A model generated the notes under the pieces. That model had not been told where the DNA came from, ran no database searches, and saw only the letters and a list, made by a program, of their open reading frames with translations. The position numbers were made by a program, and so were the translations under genes. A stretch of 40,901 nt of DNA. Source: Saccharothrix sp. NRRL B-16348 (GTDB taxonomy: Bacteria; Actinomycetota; Actinomycetes; Mycobacteriales; Pseudonocardiaceae). The stretch covers positions 1 through 40,901 of the forward strand of contig NZ_LGED01000242.1 of NCBI RefSeq assembly GCF_001280085.1, written 5' to 3'. This document shows, in pieces, positions 1 through 8,195 of the stretch (position 1 is its first letter; each line of letters opens with the position of its first letter).

Positions 1-212
1 GCTCCGGGGTTGGGGCGGGTGGTGAGCGGGCCCGGCAAGTGGCACAGGTCCAACTATGGCGTTGGAATTTAGGGTAGGCCTGCGGTCCGGTGAACTCCAA
101 CGGTGGAGATGGAATGTGCGGTGCGTCACGGCGTGCGCGTGGGTGTCACCCGAAAGGTCGGAGTGCGGTGGTGGCGGCTGCGGGTCGGGATTGGTGGACG
201 CACGATGGCCGC

Positions 213-845
213 ATGACGCATCCCGAGGCGAACGCCGCTGGTCGCGGTCAGCGGGCCGAGGTGCCCGCCGGTCAGGTTCGGCGGGGTGAGGCTCCTGCCG
301 GCCGCACGCGGGCGTTGTGGATCGCCTTTGGGGTGATCACCCTGGTGATGGGGCTCGCCGTCCTGCTCTGGCCGGGGTTGACGCTGCTGACGGCGGCGGT
401 GCTGTTCGGGGTGCAGCTGCTCGTCACCGGCGTCTTCTGGCTCGTCGGCTCCTTCGGCGCGGACGCGCTGGGGCGGCAGCGGTGGCTGCTGGCGGTGGCC
501 GGGTTGTTGGCGCTGGTCGCGGGCATCCTGTGCCTGCGCTCGCCGTTCCAGACGATCGCGGTGCTGACGCTGCTGCTCGGGGTGACCTGGGTCGTCGGCG
601 GGGTGGCCGAGGTCTTCCACGGGTTCGGCACGAGCGGGTGGGCGGTGTTCTCCGGGGTCGTCACCGCGATCGGCGGGATCGTGGTGCTCGTCTGGCCGGT
701 CGCGAGCCTGATCGCGTTGGTCTGGTTGCTCGCCGTCGTGCTGATCGTCTTCGGGACGATGACCATCGCGGGTGCGATCAGTGCCGACCGCACGCCGAAG
801 ACGGCGAAGGCGGCCGCGCCCACCGGGACGGCCGCCACCGCGTGA
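213..845 (+). CDS. HdeD/DUF308 family integral membrane protein
   Basis: The 210-residue product has a short polar N-terminus of about 33 residues, then six closely packed hydrophobic segments at about 34-54, 57-80, 90-108, 112-133, 141-162 and 165-188, and a short Ala/Thr/Lys-rich tail. Six short spans with repeated Gly-Ile/Leu-Pro turns (LLWPG, LCLRSPF, VLVWPVAS) are the pattern of the HdeD/DUF308 family, linked to acid resistance in enterobacteria but of unknown role in actinobacteria. I chose ATG 213 because the open frame upstream encodes a basic, non-membrane stretch. Bases 1-212 hold no gene I can support. It converges on nadE with a 9-bp gap. The family call is from topology and motif appearance. 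Confidence 0.75.
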   Translation: MTHPEANAAGRGQRAEVPAGQVRRGEAPAGRTRALWIAFGVITLVMGLAVLLWPGLTLLTAAVLFGVQLLVTGVFWLVGSFGADALGRQRWLLAVAGLLALVAGILCLRSPFQTIAVLTLLLGVTWVVGGVAEVFHGFGTSGWAVFSGVVTAIGGIVVLVWPVASLIALVWLLAVVLIVFGTMTIAGAISADRTPKTAKAAAPTGTAATA

Positions 846-854
846 CGCGTCCGG

Positions 855-2570
855 TCAGCCCTCGCGCCAGCCGCTGGTGATGGGCAGCCTGCGGTCGCGG
901 CCGAAGGCCTTGAACGTGATCTTGGTGCCCGGCGGGTACTGGCGGCGCTTGTACTCGGCGCGGTCGACCATGCGCAGCACCTTATCGACCAGTTCGTGCG
1001 AGAAACCCATCGCGATGAGGTCGCGGTAGCCCTTGTCCCCCTCCACGTAGTCGTCCAGCACCGAGTCGAGCAGTTCGTAGTCCGGCAGCGAGTCGGCGTC
1101 GAGCTGGCCGGGACGCAGTTCGGCCGACGGCGGCTTGCTGATGGAGTTCTCCGGGATCGGCGGCAGCTCGCCCAGCTTCTCGGCCTGCGCGTTGCGCCAC
1201 CGCGCCAAGTCCCACACCAGCGTCTTGAGCACGTCCTTGATCGGCGCGAACCCGCCGACCGCGTCGCCGTAGATGGTCGAGTAGCCGACGGCCAGCTCGG
1301 TCTTGTTGCCGGTGGCCAGCACCAGGTGCCCGTGCTGGTTCGACAACCCCATCAACGTGACGCCGCGGCACCGCGCCTGGACGTTCTCCTCCGCCAGCCC
1401 GGTCAGCCCGAGCTGGTCGACGAAGGCAGCGACCATGTCCGCGATCGGCTGCTCCGCGTAGTGGCAGCCGGTGCGCTGGGCGAGGTCGTAGGCGTCGGAC
1501 TTCGAGTGGTCCGACGAGTACACCGACGGCATGGACACGCCGTACACGTGGTCGGCGCCGAGGGCGTCCACCGACAACGCGGCCACCACCGCCGAGTCGA
1601 TGCCGCCCGACAGCCCCAGAACGACCGAGCGGAAGCCGTTCTTGTGGACGTAGTCGCGCAGACCGGTGACGAGCGCGTGCCACACCTCCGCCTCGTCGGA
1701 CAGCGGTTCGGCGGGCTGCGGCACGGGCAGCGGGTCGTAGGCCGGGAGCGGGTCATGGGTCAAGGATCGGCGGTGGACCATAAACCCGCCGTAACCACCT
1801 TCCGTGCGGGGCGCGCCGCCGGGGAGGTCGAGGTCGAGCACGACCAGGTGCTCCACGAACTGGGGCGCGCGGGTGATCAGAGCGCCGTCCGCGGCGACCA
1901 CCATCGTGTCGCCGTCGAACACCAGCTCGTCCTGCCCGCCGATCAGGTTCACGTACGCGAGAGGCGCTCCCGCCTCGACCGCGCGCCGCGCCACGAGCGG
2001 CAGCCGGGCGTCGTCCTTCTTCCGCTCGTACGGCGACGCGTTCGGCGAGACCACCAGGTCCACGCCCGCCTCGCCGAGAGCGGCGATCGGCCCGCCGTCC
2101 TGCCACAGGTCCTCGCAGATCACCATGCCGACTTCGAGGCCGTGCACGCGCACGACGTCCAGCGTGTCGCCGGGGGTGAAGTACCGGCGTTCGTCGAACA
2201 CGCCGTAGTTCGGCAGGTGGTGCTTGTGCTGCCGGGCCACCACCTCGCCCCGGTGCAGCACGGCGGCGGCGTTGCGCATGCCGTGCTCGTCGCGGTCGAG
2301 GTAGCCGACGAACACCGCCAGCTCGCCGCACCCCTCGTCCTTCAGGCGGGACGCGAGCGCGGTCAGCGCCTCCTTGGACGCCTCCGCGAACGACACGCGC
2401 AGCGCCAGGTCCTCGACCGGGTACCCGGTCAGCGCCATCTCGGGGAAGACCGCGAGGTGGGCGCCCGCCTCCACGGCCTTGCGGGACCACTCGACGACGA
2501 GTTCGGTGTTGCCCGCCAGGTCGCCGACACAGGCGTTGACCTGGGCGAGGGCGAGTCGGAGCTGTGGCAT
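855..2570 (-). CDS. nadE: Glutamine-hydrolysing NAD+ synthetase
   Basis: This 571-residue cytoplasmic enzyme makes NAD+ from nicotinate adenine dinucleotide, ATP and glutamine-derived ammonia, the last step of NAD synthesis. The N-terminal nitrilase-type glutaminase domain (about 1-270) shows the triad Glu44 (FPEMALTGYP), Lys116 (RQHKHHLP) and Cys152 (VICEDLWQ). The C-terminal synthetase domain carries the ATP pyrophosphatase loop SGGIDS at 321-326. The length fits bacterial two-domain enzymes of about 540-680 residues. I start it at ATG 2570 (MPQLRLALAQ), where the nitrilase fold begins; the longer frame upstream is unlike any NadE. It is divergent from the Hip1-like gene across 73 bp. Confidence 0.93.
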   Translation of the reverse strand: MPQLRLALAQVNACVGDLAGNTELVVEWSRKAVEAGAHLAVFPEMALTGYPVEDLALRVSFAEASKEALTALASRLKDEGCGELAVFVGYLDRDEHGMRNAAAVLHRGEVVARQHKHHLPNYGVFDERRYFTPGDTLDVVRVHGLEVGMVICEDLWQDGGPIAALGEAGVDLVVSPNASPYERKKDDARLPLVARRAVEAGAPLAYVNLIGGQDELVFDGDTMVVAADGALITRAPQFVEHLVVLDLDLPGGAPRTEGGYGGFMVHRRSLTHDPLPAYDPLPVPQPAEPLSDEAEVWHALVTGLRDYVHKNGFRSVVLGLSGGIDSAVVAALSVDALGADHVYGVSMPSVYSSDHSKSDAYDLAQRTGCHYAEQPIADMVAAFVDQLGLTGLAEENVQARCRGVTLMGLSNQHGHLVLATGNKTELAVGYSTIYGDAVGGFAPIKDVLKTLVWDLARWRNAQAEKLGELPPIPENSISKPPSAELRPGQLDADSLPDYELLDSVLDDYVEGDKGYRDLIAMGFSHELVDKVLRMVDRAEYKRRQYPPGTKITFKAFGRDRRLPITSGWREG

Positions 2571-2630
2571 GGGGGCATTCTCGCTCACTCGGAGCGGCCT
2601 TGGCGGACGTTGTGGCGGACGTGTCACACC

Positions 2631-2636
2631 TACGAT
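2631..2636 (+). promoter_or_regulatory. Candidate -10 element of a leaderless promoter
   Basis: TACGAT lies 7 bp before the GTG start at 2644, the spacing expected when transcription begins at the start codon, as is common in actinobacteria. A weak -35 (TTGTGG) is at 2610-2615. Two near copies of GGCGGACGTTG lie just upstream and might bind a regulator. Predicted by eye only. Confidence 0.4.
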
Positions 2637-2643
2637 CGAAGAT

Positions 2644-4206
2644 GTGCGCCGTCCGATGATGCTGTTCCTCGCCCTCCCGCTCCTCGCCTCGTGCACGAGC
2701 GTGCTGCCAGGATCGCCCAACGCCGGGATCGCGTTGGAGCAGAGAGGGCCTGCCGGGGTGGTGCCCGCCGGGTTGGAGCGGTTCTACGGCCAGCAGTTGG
2801 GCTGGGAGGACTGCGCGCCGTACGCGACGACGGGGACGACGACGTCGCTGTTCAAGAACAAGAAGTCGATCGAGTGCGCCCGCATGGAGGTGCCCCTCGA
2901 CTACACCAAGCCCGACGGCCGCACGATCAAGATCGGGTTGCTGCGGCAGCCCGCGACCGGCGACCGGATCGGGTCGCTCGTGATCAACCCGGGTGGTCCG
3001 GGCGCGTCCGGCATGGCCGCGGCGGCGGGCATGGGCGCGCAGGTCAAGTCGTCGCCGGTGGGTGAGCGGTTCGACCTGGTCGGGTTCGACCCGCGGGGCA
3101 TCGGGGCGAGCGAGCCGCAGGTCAAGTGCCTGACCGACGCCGAACGGGACGCCGACCGGCTGGACACCGACATCGACACGTCACCGGCGGGCCTGGCGGA
3201 GACCGAGTCGGAGAACAAGGCGTACGCGGAGAAGTGCGCCGCGGTGACGGGCGCCGACGTGCTGGCCAACATCGGCACGCGGGACGTCGTGCGCGACCTG
3301 GACGTCATGCGGTCCGCGCTCGGCGACGAGAAGTTGACGTACTTGGGCTACTCGTACGGGACGCACATCGGCGCGGCGTACGCGCAGGCGTTCCCGGGCA
3401 ACGTGCGGGCGCTCGTGCTGGACGGCGCGGTGGACCCGACGCAGAACCAGGTGGAGTCGCTGATCGCGCAGGGGGCCGGGTTCCAGAAGGCGTTCGACGC
3501 GTTCGCCGCGTGGTGCGCGACGCGGCAGGACTGCGCGCTGGGCACGGACCCGGCGAAGGCCAACCAGGCGTTCCGGGAGCTGACGTTGCCGCTGGTGCAG
3601 CGGCCGGTGGCGGTGGGCGAGCGGAAGCTGTCGTACAACGACGCGATCACCGGCGCGATCCAGGCGATGTACTCGGAGGAGCTGTGGGCGCCGCTGAACA
3701 CCGGGTTGACGGAGCTGAAGAACAACCGCGGTGACGTGCTGATGTTGTTGGCGGACAACTACTTCGACCGGGACCAGCAAGGCCGGTACTCCACGATCAC
3801 GGACGCGTTCGTGGCGGTGAAGTGCGTGGACGAGCCGCGGGTGACGGACAAGAACGTGCTGAACGACGTGGCGCGGCGGTACAAGCAGGCCGCGCCGTTC
3901 CTGGACGACGGTCAGCCGCCGGGCGCGGCGCTGGACGCGTGCGCGTTCTGGCCCGTGCCGCCGAGCGTGCAGGAGCACAAGCCGGTGTCCGGGCTGCCGC
4001 CGGTGCTGGTGATCTCGACGACGGGCGACCCGGCGACGCCGTACGAGGCGGGGGTCAGCCTGGCGAAGGAGTTGGGTGGCGGGCTGCTGACGTTCGAGGG
4101 GAACCAGCACACCGTCTACTTCCACGGCAACGAGTGTGTGGACGAGGCCGGGCACGCGTACCTGATCGAGGTGAAGCTGCCGGCCGAGGGGACGCGCTGC
4201 TCCTAG
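2644..4206 (+). CDS. Hip1/CaeA-like lipoprotein serine hydrolase (TAP family)
   Basis: The 520-residue product begins with a lipoprotein signal: basic start, hydrophobic core and lipobox LLASC, so it should be anchored outside the membrane. The alpha/beta hydrolase core has the nucleophile elbow GYSYG with Ser237, Asp462 in STTGDPATP and His489 in EGNQHTV, with a C-terminal TAP-like domain. Length and triad spacing match mycobacterial Hip1/CaeA (520 residues; Ser228, Asp463, His490), a cell-envelope protease/esterase. The nearby panB (14.1 kb) also matches the mycobacterial neighbourhood. The substrate here is unknown; tripeptidyl aminopeptidase activity is the alternative. GTG 2644 is preferred because it gives a proper signal and fits a leaderless promoter; ATG 2656 is possible. 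Confidence 0.88.
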   Translation: MRRPMMLFLALPLLASCTSVLPGSPNAGIALEQRGPAGVVPAGLERFYGQQLGWEDCAPYATTGTTTSLFKNKKSIECARMEVPLDYTKPDGRTIKIGLLRQPATGDRIGSLVINPGGPGASGMAAAAGMGAQVKSSPVGERFDLVGFDPRGIGASEPQVKCLTDAERDADRLDTDIDTSPAGLAETESENKAYAEKCAAVTGADVLANIGTRDVVRDLDVMRSALGDEKLTYLGYSYGTHIGAAYAQAFPGNVRALVLDGAVDPTQNQVESLIAQGAGFQKAFDAFAAWCATRQDCALGTDPAKANQAFRELTLPLVQRPVAVGERKLSYNDAITGAIQAMYSEELWAPLNTGLTELKNNRGDVLMLLADNYFDRDQQGRYSTITDAFVAVKCVDEPRVTDKNVLNDVARRYKQAAPFLDDGQPPGAALDACAFWPVPPSVQEHKPVSGLPPVLVISTTGDPATPYEAGVSLAKELGGGLLTFEGNQHTVYFHGNECVDEAGHAYLIEVKLPAEGTRCS

Positions 4207-4210
4207 AAGG

Positions 4211-5176
4211 TCACACGTCCCACCGGGCGCGCAGGACGCCGTCGTCGTCCGGGAGCACGGCGGCGAGCAGTGGATGCCGCTCGTCCACGAACGTGGAGAT
4301 CGCCATCGCCGCCCGGGCCTCGGCCAACAGCGGGGGCAGCTCCGGGTAGTGCTCGTCATCGGCGTAGCAGCTGGTGATGCGCCCGTCCTGGTGCTCCCAG
4401 ACGATCTCCACGCTGCCTTCCTCCGGCAGGCCGCAGAGCACGGCGGCGACGTCGTCGTTCAGGTCGGGCCACACCCACAGCCGCGACCGCGGGGTGAGCC
4501 GGGTTCGGATCGCGTCGACGTCGGAGGCGCGGAGGCGGTGCCAGCGGGAGGCGTTGAGCACGTAGCCCTCTTCCAGGACCACCGCGCCGCGACGGGTGGC
4601 GAGGTCGCTCAGCTCAGCCCAGAAGGCGTCGTCGGCGGGCCGCTGCGGCGGGGGTCGGTCGAGGGTCCGCTCGTAGTCCTCGGGGTCCGTCGATTCCGGG
4701 AACAGCCCGAGTGCCCGGGTGCGGGCGACCGCGTTCTCGCAGGGCTCCGCACTGCCGATGTACATGTACTGGTCGAAGCCGACGTGGACGAAGAACCTCC
4801 CGTCCACCTCCAGGTCGCACGAGGCACCGTTGTCGCGCAGCATGGCCCGCAGGAGTTCGAGCCCGGTGGCCAGGTCCACCTCCGCGCCGTCGTGGAAGCC
4901 GGTCAGGTCCGGCGGGAACAGCCCGGCCAACCCGTACCCCTCGATCGGCGCCTCCACGCCGAAGGTGACGATGCCCGGGAGCAACGGGTCGCGAATGGCC
5001 AGGCGGGTGACGCCGGTGTCCTCGGCGAAGGCGGCCATGGCGGCGAGGTAGGCCGCTTCCACGACGCCGTGGTCGCTGGTGACGTCCTCGGGGCCGTGGT
5101 ACCGGCCGTGCTCGTCGCGGTCGGCCGGGTCGTACTTGGTGATCCGGAAGACGTGGGGCAGGGGCACGCCGCACAT
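4211..5176 (-). CDS. Conserved actinobacterial protein of unknown function
   Basis: The 321-residue acidic, soluble product has no signal peptide or membrane segment. It starts with a recognisable block (HVFRITKYDPADRD) followed by VTSDHGVVEAAYLAAMAAFA. Proteins with this start are widespread in actinomycetes and are sometimes labelled RNA-binding, but I see no known RNA-binding motif. A second half follows from about residue 185 (DDAFWAELSDLA), ending in a segment rich in Glu/Asp. It stops 4 bp from the convergent Hip1-like gene and lies 4 bp downstream of the DUF4287 gene, so the two probably form one transcript. The function is unknown. Confidence 0.7.
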   Translation of the reverse strand: MCGVPLPHVFRITKYDPADRDEHGRYHGPEDVTSDHGVVEAAYLAAMAAFAEDTGVTRLAIRDPLLPGIVTFGVEAPIEGYGLAGLFPPDLTGFHDGAEVDLATGLELLRAMLRDNGASCDLEVDGRFFVHVGFDQYMYIGSAEPCENAVARTRALGLFPESTDPEDYERTLDRPPPQRPADDAFWAELSDLATRRGAVVLEEGYVLNASRWHRLRASDVDAIRTRLTPRSRLWVWPDLNDDVAAVLCGLPEEGSVEIVWEHQDGRITSCYADDEHYPELPPLLAEARAAMAISTFVDERHPLLAAVLPDDDGVLRARWDV

Positions 5177-5180
5177 CGAA

Positions 5181-5462
5181 TCAGCGGTTGGCGAGGCCGT
5201 CGATCCGCAGGGTGGCCGAGTCGTCCCGGTGGGTCCCGGTGCTGCCGACGTGCTTGTCGCTGATCGCGGTGCCGTTCTTGAGCACGTGGTAGAGCGCCAT
5301 GCCGTGGCCGCGGCCCAGGTCGTAGTCGTCCTTCAGCCATTGGAGGACGACGCCCGCCTTGGTGGTCGCGTCGTACCCGTGGTCGGCTGCCTCGGACAGC
5401 AGCTCGGCCGGCGTCTTGCCGGTCTTGCGCTCGATGGTGTCGAGGTACGCCTGGAAGGACAT
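5181..5462 (-). CDS. DUF4287 domain protein
   Basis: The 93-residue soluble product matches the DUF4287 pattern: an N-terminal MSFQAYLDTIERKTGKTP, a helical middle with WLKDDYDLGRGHGMAL, and a polar end. The function is not known; members are small helical proteins in many soil bacteria and sometimes occur fused to other domains. The start at 5462 is supported by AGGAG 7 bases upstream. It reads directly into the 4211-5176 gene with 4 bp between them, so the two are likely co-transcribed from the promoter at 5490-5519. Confidence 0.8.
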   Translation of the reverse strand: MSFQAYLDTIERKTGKTPAELLSEAADHGYDATTKAGVVLQWLKDDYDLGRGHGMALYHVLKNGTAISDKHVGSTGTHRDDSATLRIDGLANR

Positions 5463-5489
5463 GGTCTGCTCCTGTTCGTCGGTGCGACC

Positions 5490-5519
5490 AGCCTAGGACA
5501 ACTCGAGCTGTCTTGACAA
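5490..5519 (-). promoter_or_regulatory. Promoter of the DUF4287 gene with a palindrome in the spacer
   Basis: On the minus strand, TTGTCA (5519-5514) and TAGGCT (5495-5490) are separated by 18 bp, a good -35/-10 pair ending about 27 bases before the ATG. The spacer is almost filled by the 16-bp palindrome GACAACTCGAGCTGTC (5497-5512, one mismatched pair), where a repressor could bind. Further GACA/TGTC words sit just beside it. Confidence 0.55.
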
Positions 5520-5557
5520 GTTTTTTTGTCGGTACTGGACCCCAGAGCGGTTCGAGT

Positions 5558-6403
5558 TCAGGCCTGCTGCTCTGAAGGCGTTCCTGACGGCGCAGCGGAC
5601 CAGCTCGCCAGGAGCTTGAGGCGGTCCTCGGTCGGTGAGCCCACGCGAGCCGTGTAGACGGCGAGCACGACGTCCGGGTCGCCGGTCGGTTGCAGGGTCT
5701 CGTAGTCGAGGTCCAGGTCGCCGACCACGGGGTGGTGGACGAGCTTCGTGCCGTGCGTCTTCTCCTGCACCTTGTGCTGCGCCCACAGCTTGCGGAACGT
5801 CTCGTCCTTCACCGACAGCTCACCCACCAGCGCGGCGAGCCTGGCGTCGTCCGGGTAACGCCCCGCGTCGAGCCTGAGGAACGCCACCATGTCGGCGGCG
5901 ACCGTGGGCCAGTCGCGGTAGAACGTGCGGGATTCGGGGCGCAGGAACGTGTGCCTCGCCGAGTTGCGGTCCTCCGGGGCCAAGGCGCCGAAGCCGTAGA
6001 GGGCGTCGGCGAGCGGGTTCCACGCGAGGATGTCCGAACGGCGGCCCATCACGAACGCGGGCACGTCGTCGACCACGTCGAGCAGCCGGCGCAGGCCCGG
6101 TCGGATGCGTTGCGGCGCGGGGCGTTTCGACGGCGCGGGGCGGACGAGGTTGCGCAGGTGGGCGCGTTCGGTCTCGTCCAGGCGCAGCACGCGGGCGACG
6201 GCGTCGAGCACCGAGTCGGAGACGGCGGGCGTGCGGCCCTGTTCGAGGCGCATGTAGTAGTCCACGCTGACGCCGGCCAGCAACGCCAACTCCTCGCGGC
6301 GCAGGCCGGGGACGCGGCGCCGGCCGCCACCGGGCAGGCCGACGTCGTCCGGGCGGACGCGAGCACGGCGGCTGCGGAGGAACTCGCCCAGGTCGTGGTT
6401 CAC
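5558..6403 (-). CDS. XRE-family regulator with MmyB-like ligand-binding domain
   Basis: The 281-residue product has an N-terminal helix-turn-helix (about 10-75) with the phrase LRREELALLAGVSVDYYMRL typical of this family, then a C-terminal MmyB-like domain (about 100-275) with AWNPLADALYG and NSARHTFL. Such proteins are one-component regulators whose C-terminal pocket is thought to bind a small hydrophobic ligand; adjacent dehydrogenases are common targets. The GTG start at 6403 is chosen because a CATACT -10 box (6415-6410) lies 6 bases upstream, suggesting a leaderless mRNA that begins at the helix-turn-helix domain. It is divergent from the SDR gene at 6524, which it probably controls. Confidence 0.85.
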   Translation of the reverse strand: MNHDLGEFLRSRRARVRPDDVGLPGGGRRRVPGLRREELALLAGVSVDYYMRLEQGRTPAVSDSVLDAVARVLRLDETERAHLRNLVRPAPSKRPAPQRIRPGLRRLLDVVDDVPAFVMGRRSDILAWNPLADALYGFGALAPEDRNSARHTFLRPESRTFYRDWPTVAADMVAFLRLDAGRYPDDARLAALVGELSVKDETFRKLWAQHKVQEKTHGTKLVHHPVVGDLDLDYETLQPTGDPDVVLAVYTARVGSPTEDRLKLLASWSAAPSGTPSEQQA

Positions 6404-6409
6404 CCATCC

Positions 6410-6501
6410 AGTATGGCCGCCGTCCCGGTGCCGAGCCTGGGTACTGCCAGACCTAGGGAACGCGGCCCCACAGGTTGACCAGAGCCTCTGGTACCTACTG
6501 C
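6410..6501. promoter_or_regulatory. Shared control region of the XRE regulator and SDR gene
   Basis: The 120-bp divergent gap holds a minus-strand CATACT -10 (6415-6410) for the regulator and a plus-strand TTGACC (6475-6480) that fits a -35 for the SDR gene, with TACTGC (6496-6501) as a possible -10 at a rather short 15 bp. The perfect palindrome CCAGAGCCTCTGG (6479-6491) overlaps the -35 and is the best candidate operator. Confidence 0.45.
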
Positions 6502-6523
6502 GACCAGGTCCAATGTTCTTGCC

Positions 6524-7273
6524 ATGACCTACGACCTGAACAACCGCACTGCCGTCGTCACCGGTGCCGCGAGTGGCATCGGCGCCGAGATCGCGCTCGT
6601 CCTGGCCCGGTCCGGGGCGAAGGTCGCGCTGCTGGCCCGCCGCGCGGACCGGCTCACGGACCTGGCCGCCAAGATCGCCGCCGAGGGCGGGCAGGCGATC
6701 GCGGTCGCCGCCGACGTCACCGGTGACCTCACCGAGGCCGTCGAGGCGGTCCACACCGCCTTCGGGCGGGTCGACCTGGTGGTGAACAACGCGGGCGTGA
6801 TGCTCGCGAACCCGCTCACCGAGGGCCGCGACGACGAGTGGCACCGGATGATCGACACCAACGTCAAGGGCCTGCTGAACGTGACCAAGGCGTTCACCGC
6901 GGACCTGGTCGAGGCGGGCGCGACCGGCACCGCCGACCTGGTGAACATCTCGTCCGTGGGCGCGCACCTGACGTTCCCCAACTACGCCGTCTACACCGCG
7001 ACCAAGGCCGCCGTCACGCACCTGTCGGCGAACCTGCGCACCGAGCTCGGCCCGCTGGGCGTGCGGGTGACCAACGTCGAGCCCGGCCTGGTCAGCAGCG
7101 AGCTGGCCGACCACATGGACAACCCGGACGTGTCGGCGCACCTGACGCAGTGGCGCGAGCAGGTGCCGCCGCTGAACCCGGCCGACATCGGCGACGTGGT
7201 CGGTTTCGCCACCAGCCGCCCCAAGCAGGTGAACCTGCGGCAGCTCGTGGTGCTGCCGACGGTGCAGGTCTGA
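6524..7273 (+). CDS. Short-chain dehydrogenase/reductase (classical SDR)
   Basis: The 249-residue cytoplasmic oxidoreductase has the nucleotide-binding motif TGAASGIG (13-20), NNAG (88-91), the structural Asn113 in DTNVKG, Ser143/144 and the catalytic Tyr157-x3-Lys161 (YTATK), so all active-site residues are present. Arg39-Arg40 after the second strand suggests NADP(H) rather than NAD(H). PGLV follows the active site as expected. The substrate cannot be read from sequence. It is divergently paired with the MmyB-type regulator, a common actinobacterial arrangement that suggests induction by an electrophile or hydrophobic compound. It converges on the TetR gene across a hairpin. Confidence 0.9.
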   Translation: MTYDLNNRTAVVTGAASGIGAEIALVLARSGAKVALLARRADRLTDLAAKIAAEGGQAIAVAADVTGDLTEAVEAVHTAFGRVDLVVNNAGVMLANPLTEGRDDEWHRMIDTNVKGLLNVTKAFTADLVEAGATGTADLVNISSVGAHLTFPNYAVYTATKAAVTHLSANLRTELGPLGVRVTNVEPGLVSSELADHMDNPDVSAHLTQWREQVPPLNPADIGDVVGFATSRPKQVNLRQLVVLPTVQV

Positions 7274-7279
7274 GGATCC

Positions 7280-7313
7280 GAGCCGCCCGGCGACGATGGT
7301 CGACGGGCGGCTC
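7280..7313. terminator. Bidirectional terminator hairpin between SDR and TetR genes
   Basis: GAGCCGCCC (7280-7288) pairs perfectly with GGGCGGCTC (7305-7313) across a 16-base loop. It starts 7 bp after the SDR stop and overlaps the TetR stop, so it can serve both converging genes. There is no T-tract. Confidence 0.55.
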
Positions 7314-8130
7314 AGCTCGACCGGCGGCCGCGGTAGGCGCGTTGCTGACACGCCCGCGAGCAGTAGGCGCGAGGCCTGCCGGACGTCGGCTGCTCCACCG
7401 GGTTGCCACACACCTGGCATGTTTCATCACGCTTTACATCACGCTGCCGGACCAGGAGTTCGATGCCGTCGAGCACCCGGGCCAGGCCGAAGCCGAACGG
7501 GTCCGGCTGGTCGAAGCCACCGGACTCCCACAGCGAGGTCAACGTCGGGTAGCGGTCGAAGCGGGCGAACAGCGTGTCGCGCGCGCCCCACCACTCCTCG
7601 TCGCTCACCCCCGTGCTCCGCTCCGCCCGCGCGGCCTCGACCAGCGCGGACGCCTCGGCGTCCACGAAGCGCGCGACCAGGCCGACCGCCGCGACCACCT
7701 CGGCCGGGGCGAGGCCGGTGTCCACGACGATGGCCAAGGCGTGCTCGTAGTGGGCCAGCGCGTTGGGTCCGGGCACGTGCCGGGCGCCCGACCGCTCGGC
7801 CAGCCACGGGTGCCGTTTCCGCACGTCCCAGGCAGCCCGGGCGAACGTCTCCAACCGTGCGCGCCACCCGTCTTCCGGAGCCTGCGCGGGCGGGTCGCCC
7901 AGCACGGCGTCACGCATCAGGTCGACCAGGTGGTCGCGGCCCGGCACGTGGCGGTACAGCGACATGGTGGTGAAGCCGAGCCGTTCGGCGACCTTGCGCA
8001 TGGACAGCCCGGCCAGGCCTTCCGCGTCGGCCACCTCGACCGCCGCGCCCACGATCGCCCGCAGGTTCAGCGCCGGTCGTTCCTCCCACAGGAGCTCGAC
8101 CCCGCGGTCGGGATCGCCCGCTTTCCCCAT
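7312..8130 (-). CDS. TetR-family repressor with C-terminal zinc-ribbon tail
   Basis: The 272-residue product has an N-terminal TetR helix-turn-helix (about 20-75; GLSMRKVAERLGFTTMSLYR) and a TetR-type C-terminal ligand domain to about residue 230. It ends in an extra tail with CxxC near 238-241 and CSRAC near 258-262, followed by basic residues (QQRAYRGRR), which looks like a small zinc ribbon. ATG 8130 is chosen over GTG 8133 because GGAGGT is better spaced from it. It is divergent from the beta-helix gene, and a perfect inverted repeat (8164-8182) between them is the likely operator. The ligand is unknown. Confidence 0.85.
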   Translation of the reverse strand: MGKAGDPDRGVELLWEERPALNLRAIVGAAVEVADAEGLAGLSMRKVAERLGFTTMSLYRHVPGRDHLVDLMRDAVLGDPPAQAPEDGWRARLETFARAAWDVRKRHPWLAERSGARHVPGPNALAHYEHALAIVVDTGLAPAEVVAAVGLVARFVDAEASALVEAARAERSTGVSDEEWWGARDTLFARFDRYPTLTSLWESGGFDQPDPFGFGLARVLDGIELLVRQRDVKRDETCQVCGNPVEQPTSGRPRAYCSRACQQRAYRGRRSS

Positions 8131-8163
8131 CACGCACCTCCGCGCTCATGATATACATCTGAA

Positions 8164-8182
8164 CTGTTTACGGCATAAACAG
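8164..8182. promoter_or_regulatory. Perfect palindromic operator for the TetR regulator
   Basis: CTGTTTA (8164-8170), a 5-bp spacer CGGCA and TAAACAG (8176-8182) form a perfect 7+5+7 inverted repeat. It is the only strong palindrome in the 65-bp divergent gap, and it ends 13 bp before the beta-helix start, overlapping its ribosome-binding region and probably both promoters. This is the expected size and place for TetR binding. Confidence 0.7.
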
Positions 8183-8195
8183 CGAAGGTGTGATC

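Noticed and set aside
996..3065. Long plus-strand open frame opposite nadE
   Set aside because: It is antisense to nadE, rich in Arg/His/Val repeats without domains, and a shadow of nadE codon bias.
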